This document shows positions 29,063 to 37,769 of a stretch of DNA of 64,000 nucleotides, in pieces. Made by a program: the position numbers and the translations under genes. The notes below the pieces were generated by a model, which worked only from the letters and a program-made list of their open reading frames with translations, was not told the origin of the DNA and ran no database searches. Every line of letters begins with the position of its first letter. The stretch's first letter is position 1. The stretch comes from Rhizobium lentis (GTDB lineage Bacteria; Pseudomonadota; Alphaproteobacteria; Rhizobiales; Rhizobiaceae). Location: NCBI RefSeq assembly GCF_014200175.1, contig NZ_JACHBD010000001.1, positions 930,001 to 994,000 of the forward strand. The letters are read 5' to 3'.

Positions 29063-29373
29063 GTCCGGCATCGTACCGGAACCGCATTGGGACAGCAGAG
29101 TTAAATCACCGGATCGCGGGAGAAAGTCAGTACTTTCGGATCGCATAGTGCCTTTCTCCTTGGCGATCCACCTCATCCAAGAGTTGGGTCGTGCGGAGGC
29201 AAGTTTTCCGGTCCGCTCCCAAGCGACTCTCCGCGCGGCCCGACACTTTCGAAAATTTAGAGAAAGCGCATGGCTTAGTGGCGAACCCGATCGATCCTAA
29301 AATTCAGACTCCGATCTTTTTCATCCTTTGCCACTCTTCCAGGGTGGGCTGAGTGGCGGCATGATCCAGTTTC

Positions 29374-29610
29374 TCACTGATGAAGGATGCCGGATTCCTT
29401 CGCCGCAGCCTCGAACGCAGATCGCGCTTCCGCATCGGGAACAACGCCACTCGCCGCGTCCAGGCATATCTTCCACACTCTCGCATAGGTCGCGCTTCTC
29501 TTGTCGGGCCAGTATTTCTTCAAGAATGCGATCGCCTCTCTAGCGTTCCTGATGACGTGAACACGATCATCTATCTTCAATTCGACGTTCGTGTCCCAGA
29601 TGCTGATCAT
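29374..29610 (-). CDS. DUF982 domain protein
   Basis: A 78-residue protein of the DUF982 family, which is expanded in Rhizobium and relatives, often on plasmids and islands. It begins MISIWDTNVELKIDDRVHVI, followed by REAIAFLKKYWPDKRSATYARVWKICLDA; the W...R....A...CL.A spacing is the family signature. GGAGG lies 5 bases ahead of the ATG at 29610. The family has no known function. The gene is intact and small, flanked by decayed sequence. Confidence 0.75.
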   Translation of the reverse strand: MISIWDTNVELKIDDRVHVIRNAREAIAFLKKYWPDKRSATYARVWKICLDAASGVVPDAEARSAFEAAAKESGILHQ

Positions 29611-29716
29611 GGCGTCCTCCGTGGGGCAGGCTTCCCACAAACGTACATTAGGAAGATCTGTTCCAAGCGGACGCCTGGCGGGCGGTGACCATTTGGAACG
29701 AGGGGATCATTCCGCA

Positions 29717-29806
29717 ATGAGTATTGAAGGGCATTCGACAGCGCCGGGAGCGAACGTGATCGTCGAGCACTATTGCTGTGTCGCCGGCGGCACGAAGTGG
29801 TCTTAA
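29717..29806 (+). pseudogene. Small HYC-motif protein, truncated (copy 2)
   Basis: A 29-codon frame, MSIEGHSTAPGANVIVEHYC then CVAGGTKWS and TAA. It shares MSI..HSTAPGANV..EHYC with the copy at 27434 and the GC..W pattern of the rhizobial small-protein family, but stops just where WGGFG should follow. It is either a relic or a very short peptide gene; no strong ribosome site was seen (AGGGGATCATTCCGCA upstream). Confidence 0.45.
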
Positions 29807-29853
29807 GGGGACGATGACATAAGTAAACATCATGGATCATCCAAACCAAACAA

Positions 29854-30552
29854 TTGGCTGGCTTCTCGATGCTGAATAGTCTCGACACCTTCGTGATGAA
29901 GCTGATGGGTCAATATTCATCCAAGTCGATTATAGCGAATAAGCTCATTATTCGTTTTCTCGATTTGAACACTGTAAAATTTCTGCCTCTTTTTATATTA
30001 TTATGGTTTCTATGGTTTTTTCGAAATAAATGGAAGCCAGTTGTTGTCGAATGCGTCATCGATATGTTCTTCGGAATTGGCTTATCTCGGCTCATACAAC
30101 TGTTTCTGCCCGAGCGTCTCAGGCCGCTGCATTCAGGCAATCCCGACTTCGTGCTGCCTTTGGGCGTTGATCCGAAAACGCTTGAGCATTGGAGTTCCTT
30201 CCCCAGTGACCATGCCGCGCTGACCTTCGCGGTATCGACAACGATGTGGCGCGCATCCCGACCGCTTGGTGCGGCCTGCTTCATCTGGTCGACGTTCGTG
30301 ATTTGCCTACCGCGCATCTATGCTGGCTATCATTATGCGACCGACATCCTGGGTGGCGCTTTTGTAGGCGTGTGCGCAGCCCTTCTGGTAGCGCGCCCTC
30401 TTCAGAAGCTATTGATGCCGCATGTGCTAACGGTTGAGGAGCGCTTTCCAGGTTTGTTCTTCTCTGGTTTCTTTGTCATATCCTATGAATTTGTGACGCA
30501 GTTCGACGAACTGCGGCTCGTTGGAAGGGCCATTCAACACCTCATCTCGTGA
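29854..30552 (+). CDS. PAP2-family membrane phosphatase
   Basis: A 232-residue inner-membrane phosphatase. The three PAP2 catalytic motifs are present: LPERLRP (about 85-91, K/R-x6-RP type), FPSDHA (about 115-120) and RIYAGYHYATDILGG (about 150-164). Five to six hydrophobic segments surround them. It could dephosphorylate undecaprenyl pyrophosphate or lipid A, both roles known for such enzymes; substrate not assignable. A second ATG at 29869 is possible. Base composition of the first 250 bases is AT-rich compared with the core genome, consistent with acquisition along with the island. Confidence 0.85.
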   Translation: MAGFSMLNSLDTFVMKLMGQYSSKSIIANKLIIRFLDLNTVKFLPLFILLWFLWFFRNKWKPVVVECVIDMFFGIGLSRLIQLFLPERLRPLHSGNPDFVLPLGVDPKTLEHWSSFPSDHAALTFAVSTTMWRASRPLGAACFIWSTFVICLPRIYAGYHYATDILGGAFVGVCAALLVARPLQKLLMPHVLTVEERFPGLFFSGFFVISYEFVTQFDELRLVGRAIQHLIS

Positions 30553-30599
30553 TTGCGAGTTTGACGAACTCGGATAAACGGCCCACCCTCCCACTGCAG

Positions 30600-31010
30600 G
30601 CCGCAACGCGTCGGAATCCACGCCCTCTCGGATACCTTGGCCGCTTCTTGACAGCGCCAGTTGCGCCCGCACGACCGGATTATCTGGAATATGCTCTTTG
30701 AAACCGCCATTGCTCGGTTCCAGGCATTTCGATGCGATCGAAATGCAAACGGGTGCTTCCACGCCGTGCTGACGCAATGTGTTAACCATCGACAGGAAGC
30801 GTTCCTGATATGCCTCCGCAGTGGAGCCTAGAACGAGGTCCGCTCTCCTTGCACCCAGAGGACGCTTGTTATCCAATAGCCGGACCTGGGCATCGACGCC
30901 GGAAGGTGAGCATGGCAGAATAGGATTCAGCCAGTCTCGATTGCTGGTAAGTTCGGAGCGAATGGCAGCATTGGGTTTGGCCTGATGCAGCCGCCGCCCC
31001 GTTAGCGTCG
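30600..31010 (-). pseudogene. Decayed SGNH/GDSL-type esterase
   Basis: The minus-strand frame contains YQERFLSMVNTLRQHGVEAP, VCISIASKCLEPSNGGFKEH and DNPVVRAQLALSRSGQGIREG. These fit the central part of SGNH-fold acyl esterases of the sialate O-acetylesterase-like kind. The N-terminal GDSN block is missing and the C-terminal catalytic D..H box is not found, the frame instead running into unrelated sequence to 30427. It cannot encode an active enzyme. Confidence 0.45.
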
Positions 31011-31201
31011 CACAGTCAGCAAGGCCACAGGCTCCCGTTCGTTGTTCGGATGATCTACATTCCCTGTGAAACGTTGTAACGCGATTCCGGCTGCCAAATT
31101 CCTTGGTGCGAAGACACATTGCATCAGTCCCCCCGTTCCCATGCGTGTGGCCCGAAGGTATCTATTGTCCACGAATGCCGAGCGTTGGGAGTATGTATGT
31201 A

Positions 31202-32269
31202 ATGTCGGCAGTGCCTTTCTCAAAGATATCGACGCCGCTCAACGCGCTGTTCGCTACAATCGGTCTCTTGGTCGTTGCGGCGCTGACGACGCAGGGCGTT
31301 ACTGGACAGGAGAGGCTTGTCTTTGAGCTGCTACTTGCGGCAATTTGGCTGGCCTATGTTCTCCAACTGGGCGGCACATTGCTTTCACGACGACGCCGCT
31401 TGTCGGGGGGGATGACGGCCCTCGTGATCGATTTGCTCGCGGTTCTGGTTCCGGCTGCTGCATTCTTGTTCATTGGGTCCCGTGATCGAGACCTTTATTG
31501 CGCCGTCTGGCTTCTCAAACCGTTGCGCGACTCGACCTTCTTCAGGCTGCTGGCAAAGGTGGTCGCGAATGAATCGCGCAATCTGCTTGGCGTCACATCG
31601 GTGTTCGGCATCGTTCTTTTTGGCGCTGCTTTGGCCGGCTATATCATCGAGCGAGACGTCCAGCCCGATAGGTTCGGCAGCATTCCGCAGGCGATGTGGT
31701 GGGCGGTCGTGACGCTGTCGACGACCGGCTACGGTGACGAGATCCCGCAGAGCCTTGCAGGTCGAGTTCTGGCCGGATTGGTGATGATGAGCGGGATCGG
31801 TATTTTTGCTCTTTGGGCCGGCATCCTCGCCACCGGCTTCTACGAAGAGGTTCGCCGGCAAGACTTCGTTCGCAACTGGCAATTGGTCGCTTCCGTACCC
31901 CTGTTCCAGAAGCTTGGTTCCGCTGCACTGATCGAGATCGTTCGGGCCTTGCGACCGCGCATTGTCCCCGCAGGTGCCGTGATTTGCCGCAAGGGCGATG
32001 TTGGCGATCAGATGTTCTTCATTGTCGAGGGGCGGGTCACCGTGGCGACACCCGACCATCCAGTGGAACTCGGCGCCGGAAACTTCTTTGGCGAGATGGC
32101 GCTGATCAGTGGCGATCCTCGCTCAGCAACGGTCAGCGCAGCAACCGAGGTATCGCTGCTGTCGCTCTATGCCGTGGATTTCCAGATATTGTCGAGCAGT
32201 AGTCCGGAGATCGCGGAGACCATCCGCAAGACGGCGCTGGAGCGGCGGAGCGGGCCGCCGAAGGAATAA
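31202..32269 (+). CDS. Cyclic-nucleotide-binding K+ channel (MlotiK1 orthologue)
   Basis: A 355-residue membrane channel, exactly the length of MlotiK1 (MlK1) from Mesorhizobium loti. Residues 1-130 form S1-S4, with few arginines in S4 as in MlotiK1. The pore has selectivity filter TTGYGD at 174-179 within WWAVVTLSTTGYGDEIPQ. The C-terminal cyclic-nucleotide-binding domain (about 220-350) carries FFGEMALISGDPRSATVSAA, including the Arg that contacts the cAMP phosphate. The start at 31202 aligns with the MlotiK1 N-terminus (MSAVPF against MSVLPF); the open frame begins earlier at 31103. It should conduct K+ on cAMP binding. Confidence 0.95.
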   Translation: MSAVPFSKISTPLNALFATIGLLVVAALTTQGVTGQERLVFELLLAAIWLAYVLQLGGTLLSRRRRLSGGMTALVIDLLAVLVPAAAFLFIGSRDRDLYCAVWLLKPLRDSTFFRLLAKVVANESRNLLGVTSVFGIVLFGAALAGYIIERDVQPDRFGSIPQAMWWAVVTLSTTGYGDEIPQSLAGRVLAGLVMMSGIGIFALWAGILATGFYEEVRRQDFVRNWQLVASVPLFQKLGSAALIEIVRALRPRIVPAGAVICRKGDVGDQMFFIVEGRVTVATPDHPVELGAGNFFGEMALISGDPRSATVSAATEVSLLSLYAVDFQILSSSSPEIAETIRKTALERRSGPPKE

Positions 32270-32740
32270 TCAAAGCCTGATGACTGCGGCATTGCCGCGG
32301 CCGGTGGAGTTTGCGCCTTGACCGGCTCATAGCGCAGGATAACTGCGCCGGCCGCGGTCGTCGTGCTGTCGAGTACATTCAGTGGAAGCTGTCGGCCCGC
32401 CGGTTTGAAGGCTTCGCTCGCAGCTGGAGCCCTAAGCAGCGCAACGATTGGTGTGGCTGACTGTGAGAGCGAGAGTGGCCGCCCAACGTACAGGAGATAC
32501 AATGCTTGGGGTGAGCAAGTGATCGCTGAGCAGCCCTCCCCAATGATACGAATTATTACTGCAAGTAGAAGTCAATTTGTGTTTTCGTGCGAAATCCAAA
32601 AATAGATCCATTAGTTGAAAAACACATTTGTGGACGTAGAACTGTTAAAAGTAATATTATTGAAAAAATTTCCAGCTTGTGCAAAGTAGTCGTTGCGGCG
32701 CCACAATGCGTTGTGCTCACAAACACCCCCATTCCTTGAT

Positions 32741-32766
32741 CCCCGCTCTTGCGGGGTTTCTTTTGT
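32741..32766 (+). terminator. Orphan intrinsic terminator
   Basis: CCCCGC-TCTT-GCGGGG followed by TTTCTTTTG. The nearest plus-strand gene ends almost 500 bases upstream, so it may end a small RNA. Confidence 0.6.
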
Positions 32767-32918
32767 GCGGACGGAATCGTTGCTTCGAGAGCAAATTATC
32801 TGTCCTAAATCGCACAGGAACTAGGATGGCCGCCAAACGTTATAGCATTGAGACCGCGCAAGATGCCTGCGCTCGCGGGCCTCTGACTTCCGACGCGCGG
32901 TTTCATCCTCAACTAATT

Positions 32919-32945
32919 GCCCCGTCTTGGCGGGGCTTTTTTTAT
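32919..32945 (+). terminator. Orphan intrinsic terminator
   Basis: GCCCCG-TCTTGG-CGGGGC followed by seven T residues, 112 bases before the tRNA-like sequence. Confidence 0.6.
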
Positions 32946-33056
32946 CCAAAGCGCACGACACGGTTCAGTTGATCTTTGGCCAGTGCCGCACCCAAGTCAC
33001 CGCCCCGTCACTCATATGTGGGACAATGCCGCCGATTGTGAGGCCGGCAAAGGCAT

Positions 33057-33133
33057 ACACGCGCAGCTCAGCTGGATACAGTGTCGGATTCCGATTCCAA
33101 AGGTCACAGGTTCGAATCGCGTCGGGTGCGCCA
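33057..33133 (+). pseudogene. Mutated second copy of tRNA-Arg(CCG), island right border
   Basis: This 77-base sequence is collinear with the intact tRNA at 26065 and differs at seven positions. The changes break the acceptor stem (GCACCCG to ACACGCG) and the T stem (CCTGT to CGCGT), while the anticodon loop and 3-prime CGGGTGCGCCA are kept. Similarity continues past the end (GGTCCATTCTGGACATAT against GGTCCATTGTGGACACAT) and a few bases before the start. It is unlikely to be a working tRNA and fits an old integration duplicate. Confidence 0.85.
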
Positions 33134-33172
33134 CTCCTTCGTGGGGTCCATTGTGGACACATGGGTTACTGT

Positions 33173-33570
33173 TTATTCCTGAGACATAGGTAACACTTTC
33201 GCGCTGAAAGGGTTCGGCAGCGATTCGAGCCTGCATGTCTGGTCATCGAAGTATCCGAGATCGTAATCCATGAAGCTGGCGAGCCAGATATGTCTTCGAG
33301 CTGTTTGATGCCGTCGGCCCGGCCGGCAAAGACGAGGCTGAGATTGATCTTCTTTCGCTTGTAGCAGATGCGGCCGCATGTTGTGACGGTAACGGCCTGG
33401 TCGGGGAACGGATAGTCGAGCTCTGGCAGACCGCGATAGGATCGTGGGTGTGGGGTTGTAGCGCTCTGCCGGGCAAGCCATGTCAAACGGCTGGTGTAGC
33501 CGTCGCCCCATTCTGCCTTGTTCCGATCGAGATATACCCACTTGGCATCGTCTGCAGGCCCGATGGGATT
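33173..33570 (-). pseudogene. C-terminal remnant of an IS481-like transposase
   Basis: Family sequence is split over two minus-strand frames. One gives HQPFDMACPAERYNPTP, the next SYRGLPELDYPF and TTCGRICYKRKKINLSLVFAG, and then the first again gives HIWLASFMDYDLGYFDDQTC and NPFSAKVLPMSQE before TAA/TGA. DDE-type rhizobial transposases end with this same order (RPHQAL.M..PAE.Y, ..CGRI....K.NLS..FAGQ.VG, IWLV.FM.YDLGYFD). At least two frameshifts and loss of the N-terminal two thirds make it non-functional. Confidence 0.7.
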
Positions 33571-34106
33571 GAACGCCGGGTGCACGCAAGAAAGTTTTCC
33601 AATCTGGTCGCAGCGGCTCCCATTGCTCGCAGATGGTCTGCGACCAGCGCAACGTCGCGGCTTTCGCATGATGATGCGACGACGTGCTGAACGCGCTTAC
33701 CCAAACTGCGGCCGATTTGCGGCGTCGGATGGGACATCATTCCGGAGATCAGGAACCATTCCGCTCGTCTCTGCTCGCGGATCATGAAGGATGCTCCGGC
33801 AAAAGTGCCGTGCCTCGCGAGAAGCGTAAACCATACCAGATTAAGGCCGTCCTCGAATGCACGCATGACTTCCCGTGCCGAGCTGTCGGCACCTCGACGG
33901 GAGGAACCGGTGAAGCCATGTGAAGGTGAACCGTAGGTACTATCGTCGTTGCCCATTGGCTCCCTCCCCTGCGGTTCCACCCAGACGTTGGCACGGGGAT
34001 CCGCAAGAGAGCGTGCCCACGGCGCGGAAAAGCCTGCCGCCTCGGCATGACTATCTGAAAGCCGTCCCATTTTCAGGCTGAGGATTCCTGCCCATGCGGC
34101 ATGCAC
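33571..34106 (-). other. Open frame of unknown status beside the transposase remnant
   Basis: A minus-strand frame up to 207 codons long (ending at 33483 inside the transposase relic) has an interior part, REVMRAFEDGLNLVWFTLLA followed by RHGTFAGASFMIREQRRAEW, that looks protein-like. I recognise no family, no ribosome site stands out, and its end is in scrambled sequence. It may be a relic of a gene disrupted by the insertion element. Confidence 0.25.
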
Positions 34107-34219
34107 GAGAGAGAACGCTAACGTCGCCTATTAAGCCTGCCCGCAGGCATTCCGTGTAGCGAGGAACCATATCCTGTCGGTGGAGTTTACCAGCACGTTC
34201 AAGATCCTGGGAGGATAAC

Positions 34220-34507
34220 ATGAAAACACTGGTCATCTCTGCGGCATGGCTCTCTCTGTCACTCGGAGGAGCGGCGGTCGCGCAGACGACGACGGTCGTC
34301 GTTCCTGGCGAGGTCAGGACCTATGTCGAAAAACAGGACACGCCATCCGTCACCTTTGAAGGTGACGTCGCAGTCGGTACGGCGCTTCCTGACACGGTCG
34401 AGATCCACACAATTCCCGATCAACCTGATTACGGTTATGTAGTCGTCAACAAAAAACGTGTGCTCGTCAATCCGAAGACCCGCGCGGTGATTGAAGTCAT
34501 CAAATAA
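34220..34507 (+). CDS. DUF1236-type secreted small protein
   Basis: A 95-residue protein with a clear signal peptide (1-22, ending GAAVA-Q). The C-terminal half reads TVEIHTIPDQPDYGYVVVNK followed by KRVLVNPKTRAVIEVIK, the DUF1236 signature of short periplasmic proteins common in Rhizobiales. GGGAGGATAAC gives a good ribosome site. Function unknown. A terminator follows immediately, so it is transcribed alone. Confidence 0.85.
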   Translation: MKTLVISAAWLSLSLGGAAVAQTTTVVVPGEVRTYVEKQDTPSVTFEGDVAVGTALPDTVEIHTIPDQPDYGYVVVNKKRVLVNPKTRAVIEVIK

Positions 34508-34516
34508 GTTGGAAGC

Positions 34517-34549
34517 ATCGCGGGCCTGCTTCCAAGGCCCGCGATTTTC
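34517..34549 (+). terminator. Terminator after the DUF1236 gene
   Basis: ATCGCGGGCC / GGCCCGCGAT with a 9-base loop followed by TTTTCC, 10 bases after the stop codon. Confidence 0.85.
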
Positions 34550-34807
34550 CTATCATTCAACCTTCGTTCGCATTAGGTACCGTTCGCTCTGAGCGGGAGA
34601 GTTGAATTCAGCATGGCATCCACCTCAGCCAGCCGCATCAACCCGACGTCGTAGCCGCGGGGTCTCCTTTGGGCATTCCAGACACCAAGGAGCTAGTTGT
34701 TCGTGGAATTTCGACTTCATCATTCGCGGTTGATTTTCGCGGGTTGCTGTGGTCGTCCCGAGACGAAGACAGTGGTGTATTCGGAGCGATGGTGATATCC
34801 GTTCTGA
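34550..34807. other. Intergenic stretch, nothing recognised
   Basis: Between the DUF1236 terminator and the GNAT stop codon I see only short frames without homology or ribosome sites. Confidence 0.4.
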
Positions 34808-35710
34808 TCACATGAAACCCGGATTTCGCGGCAGATAATGCGTCCAGTCGCCATAGCCGGGTGATGCCATCAACAGCATCGGAAAGCTGATCCGCATGCC
34901 TTGATCGACGGCAAGGCTCAAGGCGCTGTCGCATGTCCCCGGCAGGAACGCCGAAATCTTCTCGGCAGGGCCATCCGCCGCCAGCGTCAAGGCCGTCGCA
35001 AAGGCATTGTGAAGAACGTCGGCTCGCTTCACGGCGAGCGGACCGATATGCCCATTAACGCCCACGTAGCAGTAACCGACCAGATCATTGTCGGCATAGA
35101 GCAAGCGCCCTGTGATCGCCGGGTCATCGAACAAATAGCGGTGATGTTTCTCGCGCGAGACGCCGATGGCACGGCCATCGATCGCCCCAATGCTGGCCAT
35201 GGTCGCAGCACTGTTATCGATGGCGATGGCGCGGAACGGCGCTTGAGGCAATGTCCGTCTTAGTCGCTCGCGCTCGCCATTGAAGAAATAGACCGGCATC
35301 TTCGGAAAGAGCCCGTGCCTGATATAGAGCCCCTGCGAGACGCGATTGAAGGTGAAGGTGATGAGCGCCTTATGCGCGGCGCCCGATTTTCGGGCGTGCT
35401 CGAGGGTTCGTTCCAACAGCGCATTGCCGATACCCTGCCCTTGCCGCGCGGGATCGACGAACAACTGAGCGAGGAACCAGACATCGCCGCAAACCCAGCT
35501 CCAGGCAAAGCCGACAATTTCACGGCCTTCTTCGGCGAGCCACAGGCCGCCCGGATCATCCTTGAGCGAAAACAGCTGAAAGTTTGGGGGGCTTGCCATC
35601 GCCATCGGCCCGAAGCCATGCCGGACAGTCAGCTCGTTGATGCTGGCGACCACCAACGCATCGCTGGCGGCTAAGTCTTCCGGCCGGGCAGGCCTGTAGG
35701 CAAGCGGCAT
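34808..35710 (-). CDS. GNAT-family N-acetyltransferase
   Basis: A 300-residue protein with a complete GNAT domain in its N-terminal half: YRPARPEDLAASDALVVASI at the start and the acetyl-CoA-binding motif A as LFVDPARQGQGIGNALLERTLEHAR (Q-x-x-G-x-G/A). The C-terminal half (about 155-300) looks like a second, degenerate GNAT fold. The ATG at 35710 was preferred to a GTG at 35767, because the protein then begins MPLAYRPARPEDL, directly at the fold, with GGGG 7 bases upstream. Substrate unknown. Confidence 0.82.
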   Translation of the reverse strand: MPLAYRPARPEDLAASDALVVASINELTVRHGFGPMAMASPPNFQLFSLKDDPGGLWLAEEGREIVGFAWSWVCGDVWFLAQLFVDPARQGQGIGNALLERTLEHARKSGAAHKALITFTFNRVSQGLYIRHGLFPKMPVYFFNGERERLRRTLPQAPFRAIAIDNSAATMASIGAIDGRAIGVSREKHHRYLFDDPAITGRLLYADNDLVGYCYVGVNGHIGPLAVKRADVLHNAFATALTLAADGPAEKISAFLPGTCDSALSLAVDQGMRISFPMLLMASPGYGDWTHYLPRNPGFM

Positions 35711-36054
35711 TGGATAACCCCGCAATCTTTCCGCGACTGAGCGCGAGGGAACGATGGTCGTCTCCACCGAAGACTCTTCGCGTCTGGCGCTTTGGCCGCG
35801 CAGGGAGAACGCAGGCTCGATGCTTCAGCCACCGGCACGATCTTCCAACGCCAAGATCGTGACGATAACATAGGAGTTGTCAGTTTCGTCCTGCCGGCTG
35901 CGTCAATTTTCTTGATCGGGCGCCCGGCATCCAACATTGACGTTGACCGAACTTCCACATCCACATGTTAGCAATTTGTTGACCATAAACTGGCTTTACT
36001 AATCCCGATGGCTGCGGCGTCCCCGCCCGTCGTTGAGGGTTTGATGTAGGACGG
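35711..36054. other. Intergenic divergent promoter region
   Basis: About 340 bases separate the divergent GNAT and DUF882 genes. It must hold both promoters; no repeats, RNA gene or conserved frame was noticed. Confidence 0.45.
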
Positions 36055-37416
36055 TTGGTGGTGTTGACGTATTCAGTGCAAGGATTGTCGGGCGGAATTG
36101 CCGTGCTTCTGTCGCGTGCAAAACGCGTTGCAACGCAGACCATTCTGCCGGCTCTGTTTGCGCTGCCCGCGCTTGTCGGTTCCGCATCATTGGCCTCAGC
36201 GGAAGATCGCGCCCTGAAGCTGTTCTTTACCCATACAGGCGAGAAGGCGACGATTACCTATAAGCGGGATGGAAAGTTCGATCCTAAAGGCCTTGCGCAG
36301 ATCAACCGGTTTCTGCGCGACTGGCGAAGGAACGAGCCTACCCGGATGGATCCCCGGCTGCTCGACCTGGTCTGGGAGGTGTATAAGCGCAGCGGCGGTA
36401 AGGATTACATCCACGTCGTTTCCGCCTATCGCTCCCCTGCCACCAACAACATGCTCCGCAACCGCTCGCGCAGCACGGGTGTCGCCAAGAAGAGCCAGCA
36501 CATGCTGGGTAAGGCGCTGGATTTCTACGTTCCGGGCGTCAAACTTGCGACGCTGCGTGCGATTGCCATGCAGATGCAGGTCGGCGGTGTCGGATATTAT
36601 CCAACCTCCGGATCGCCTTTCGTGCATCTCGACGTCGGCAATGTCAGGGCCTGGCCGCGCATGTCGCGGCAGGAACTCGCCCGGATATTCCCGAACGGGC
36701 AGACGATGCATCTTCCGGCCGATGGCCGGCCGCTGCCGGGATATAATCAGGCGGTTGCGAACTACAGAGAACGCGTAAGTTCCACCTCGATAGAGATCGC
36801 CAGCACCGCTGGCGACGACGAAGACGCTGGAGCATCGACCACGCCGGGCGGCGACGCCACCAACGGCAAGCTCGTGACGGCGCTTCTGCCGACGCCGAAA
36901 AGCCGGGCCTTGAATGCGCTTGCGCTGCAGACCGGCGCGGGCGAGCGGGATGAGGAAGGCGCGGTTCCGGATGTTTCATCCTTGCCGATTCCGATACCGG
37001 CGATGCGCCCGCCTGCCCTTGCGCATGATCCGGGCGCGGACGACGAACTCAAGACTGCCTCGATCGGCCCGATTGCCGCACTTCCGGAGAGACAGACGGC
37101 ATTGCCGGCCCACGCCCGCTTCCATCCCCGCCTTGTTGCAGCGGAGACCGCCAGGCCGGGCGCTGCTATGATCGCCTTTCTGCCCATGACCGCTTCCTGG
37201 GAAGAAGCCAATTTCCTCGGATCGACATCCGAGGCGGCGCTGATGAAATGGGCGCTGCATTCTCCCGGCGAGGCGATGGGATTAAGTACGCCTCGTGTCT
37301 CACCCCGCACGGTTCATCGTGAGGCTCATGTCGCGACGTCAGCTGAGGATTTTACCCCGGTCGCAGCCAGACGCCCGTTCGATGCCGGCCGGTTTACATT
37401 GCCCCCGGAGGGTTGA
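36055..37416 (+). CDS. DUF882 / YcbK-like M15-type murein peptidase
   Basis: A 453-residue exported protein. A signal segment (about 20-50, ILPALFALPALVGSASLASA-E) is followed by the DUF882 domain (about 50-225). Zinc-peptidase features of the M15 fold are seen: SAYRSPATNNMLRNRSRSTG, KSQHMLGKALDFYVPG (first His and Asp) and SGSPFVHLDVGNVRAWPR (last His). These act on peptidoglycan peptide cross-links. Residues 230-453 are a disordered Ala/Pro/Arg-rich tail, longer than in E. coli YcbK. There is no ATG near the start; TTG 36055, GTG 36058, GTG 36061 or TTG 36064 are possible, so the first residues are uncertain. Confidence 0.83.
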   Translation: MVVLTYSVQGLSGGIAVLLSRAKRVATQTILPALFALPALVGSASLASAEDRALKLFFTHTGEKATITYKRDGKFDPKGLAQINRFLRDWRRNEPTRMDPRLLDLVWEVYKRSGGKDYIHVVSAYRSPATNNMLRNRSRSTGVAKKSQHMLGKALDFYVPGVKLATLRAIAMQMQVGGVGYYPTSGSPFVHLDVGNVRAWPRMSRQELARIFPNGQTMHLPADGRPLPGYNQAVANYRERVSSTSIEIASTAGDDEDAGASTTPGGDATNGKLVTALLPTPKSRALNALALQTGAGERDEEGAVPDVSSLPIPIPAMRPPALAHDPGADDELKTASIGPIAALPERQTALPAHARFHPRLVAAETARPGAAMIAFLPMTASWEEANFLGSTSEAALMKWALHSPGEAMGLSTPRVSPRTVHREAHVATSAEDFTPVAARRPFDAGRFTLPPEG

Positions 37417-37769
37417 CCGCATTCAGGTTGATGCGCTGCGCCCTTGACAAAAAACGTTCGAATGTCTCCCTCGCCAGCCGCGGACAGAAGGCTTTCGAAC
37501 AGGTGGCCGCGGTCGGCCAGTTTTGTTCGGGTGAGGTCGTGGCCGTCGCTGAATGCCCCTCGCTTCGTCTGATAGCGTACAGGAACCCGGCAGATCGCTC
37601 ATCGTTATAGCCGTGGGATCGCAAAGGTGGCCCCATTTTTTGGGTCCGTCCGCTCTTCCTTCCTGAGCGATCCCGTCCTTTCCCCTGATTGCTCCGCTTC
37701 GGCGGGGCTTTCTTTTGCCGCGTCCAGCCGGCGTGCGGACAGTACCGACAATGCCGTAGATTTCGCGAT
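37417..37769. other. Intergenic debris with a terminator-like hairpin
   Basis: No gene is supported. A hairpin GCTCCGCTTCGGCGGGGC followed by TTTCTTTTG at about 37690-37716 could terminate transcription rightward from the DUF882 gene. Confidence 0.4.

Larger units (their letters stand above)
28509..29373. other. Gene-poor island segment with orphan hairpins and a repeat
   Basis: No gene is supported over about 860 bases. Bases 28625-28687 (GGCCGCCCAACGCACAGGAG ... GTTGAGCGGCC) resemble 32477-32536. Two terminator-like hairpins are present without an upstream gene: 28905-28925 (CCCCGCC / GGCGGGG then TTTCTC) and 29037-29060 (AAGCCCC / GGGGCTT then TT). They may mark 3-prime ends of small RNAs or lost genes. 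Confidence 0.5.
32270..33056. other. Gene-free island end with two orphan terminators
   Basis: No gene is supported in these 787 bases. A diverged copy of the 28625 repeat lies at 32477-32536. Two strong intrinsic terminators without genes follow at 32741 and 32919. The stretch 32560-32680 is very AT-rich. Confidence 0.5.

Noticed and set aside
33057..33133. Second functional tRNA-Arg
   Set aside because: Acceptor and T stems are mispaired at several positions although the anticodon loop is intact.
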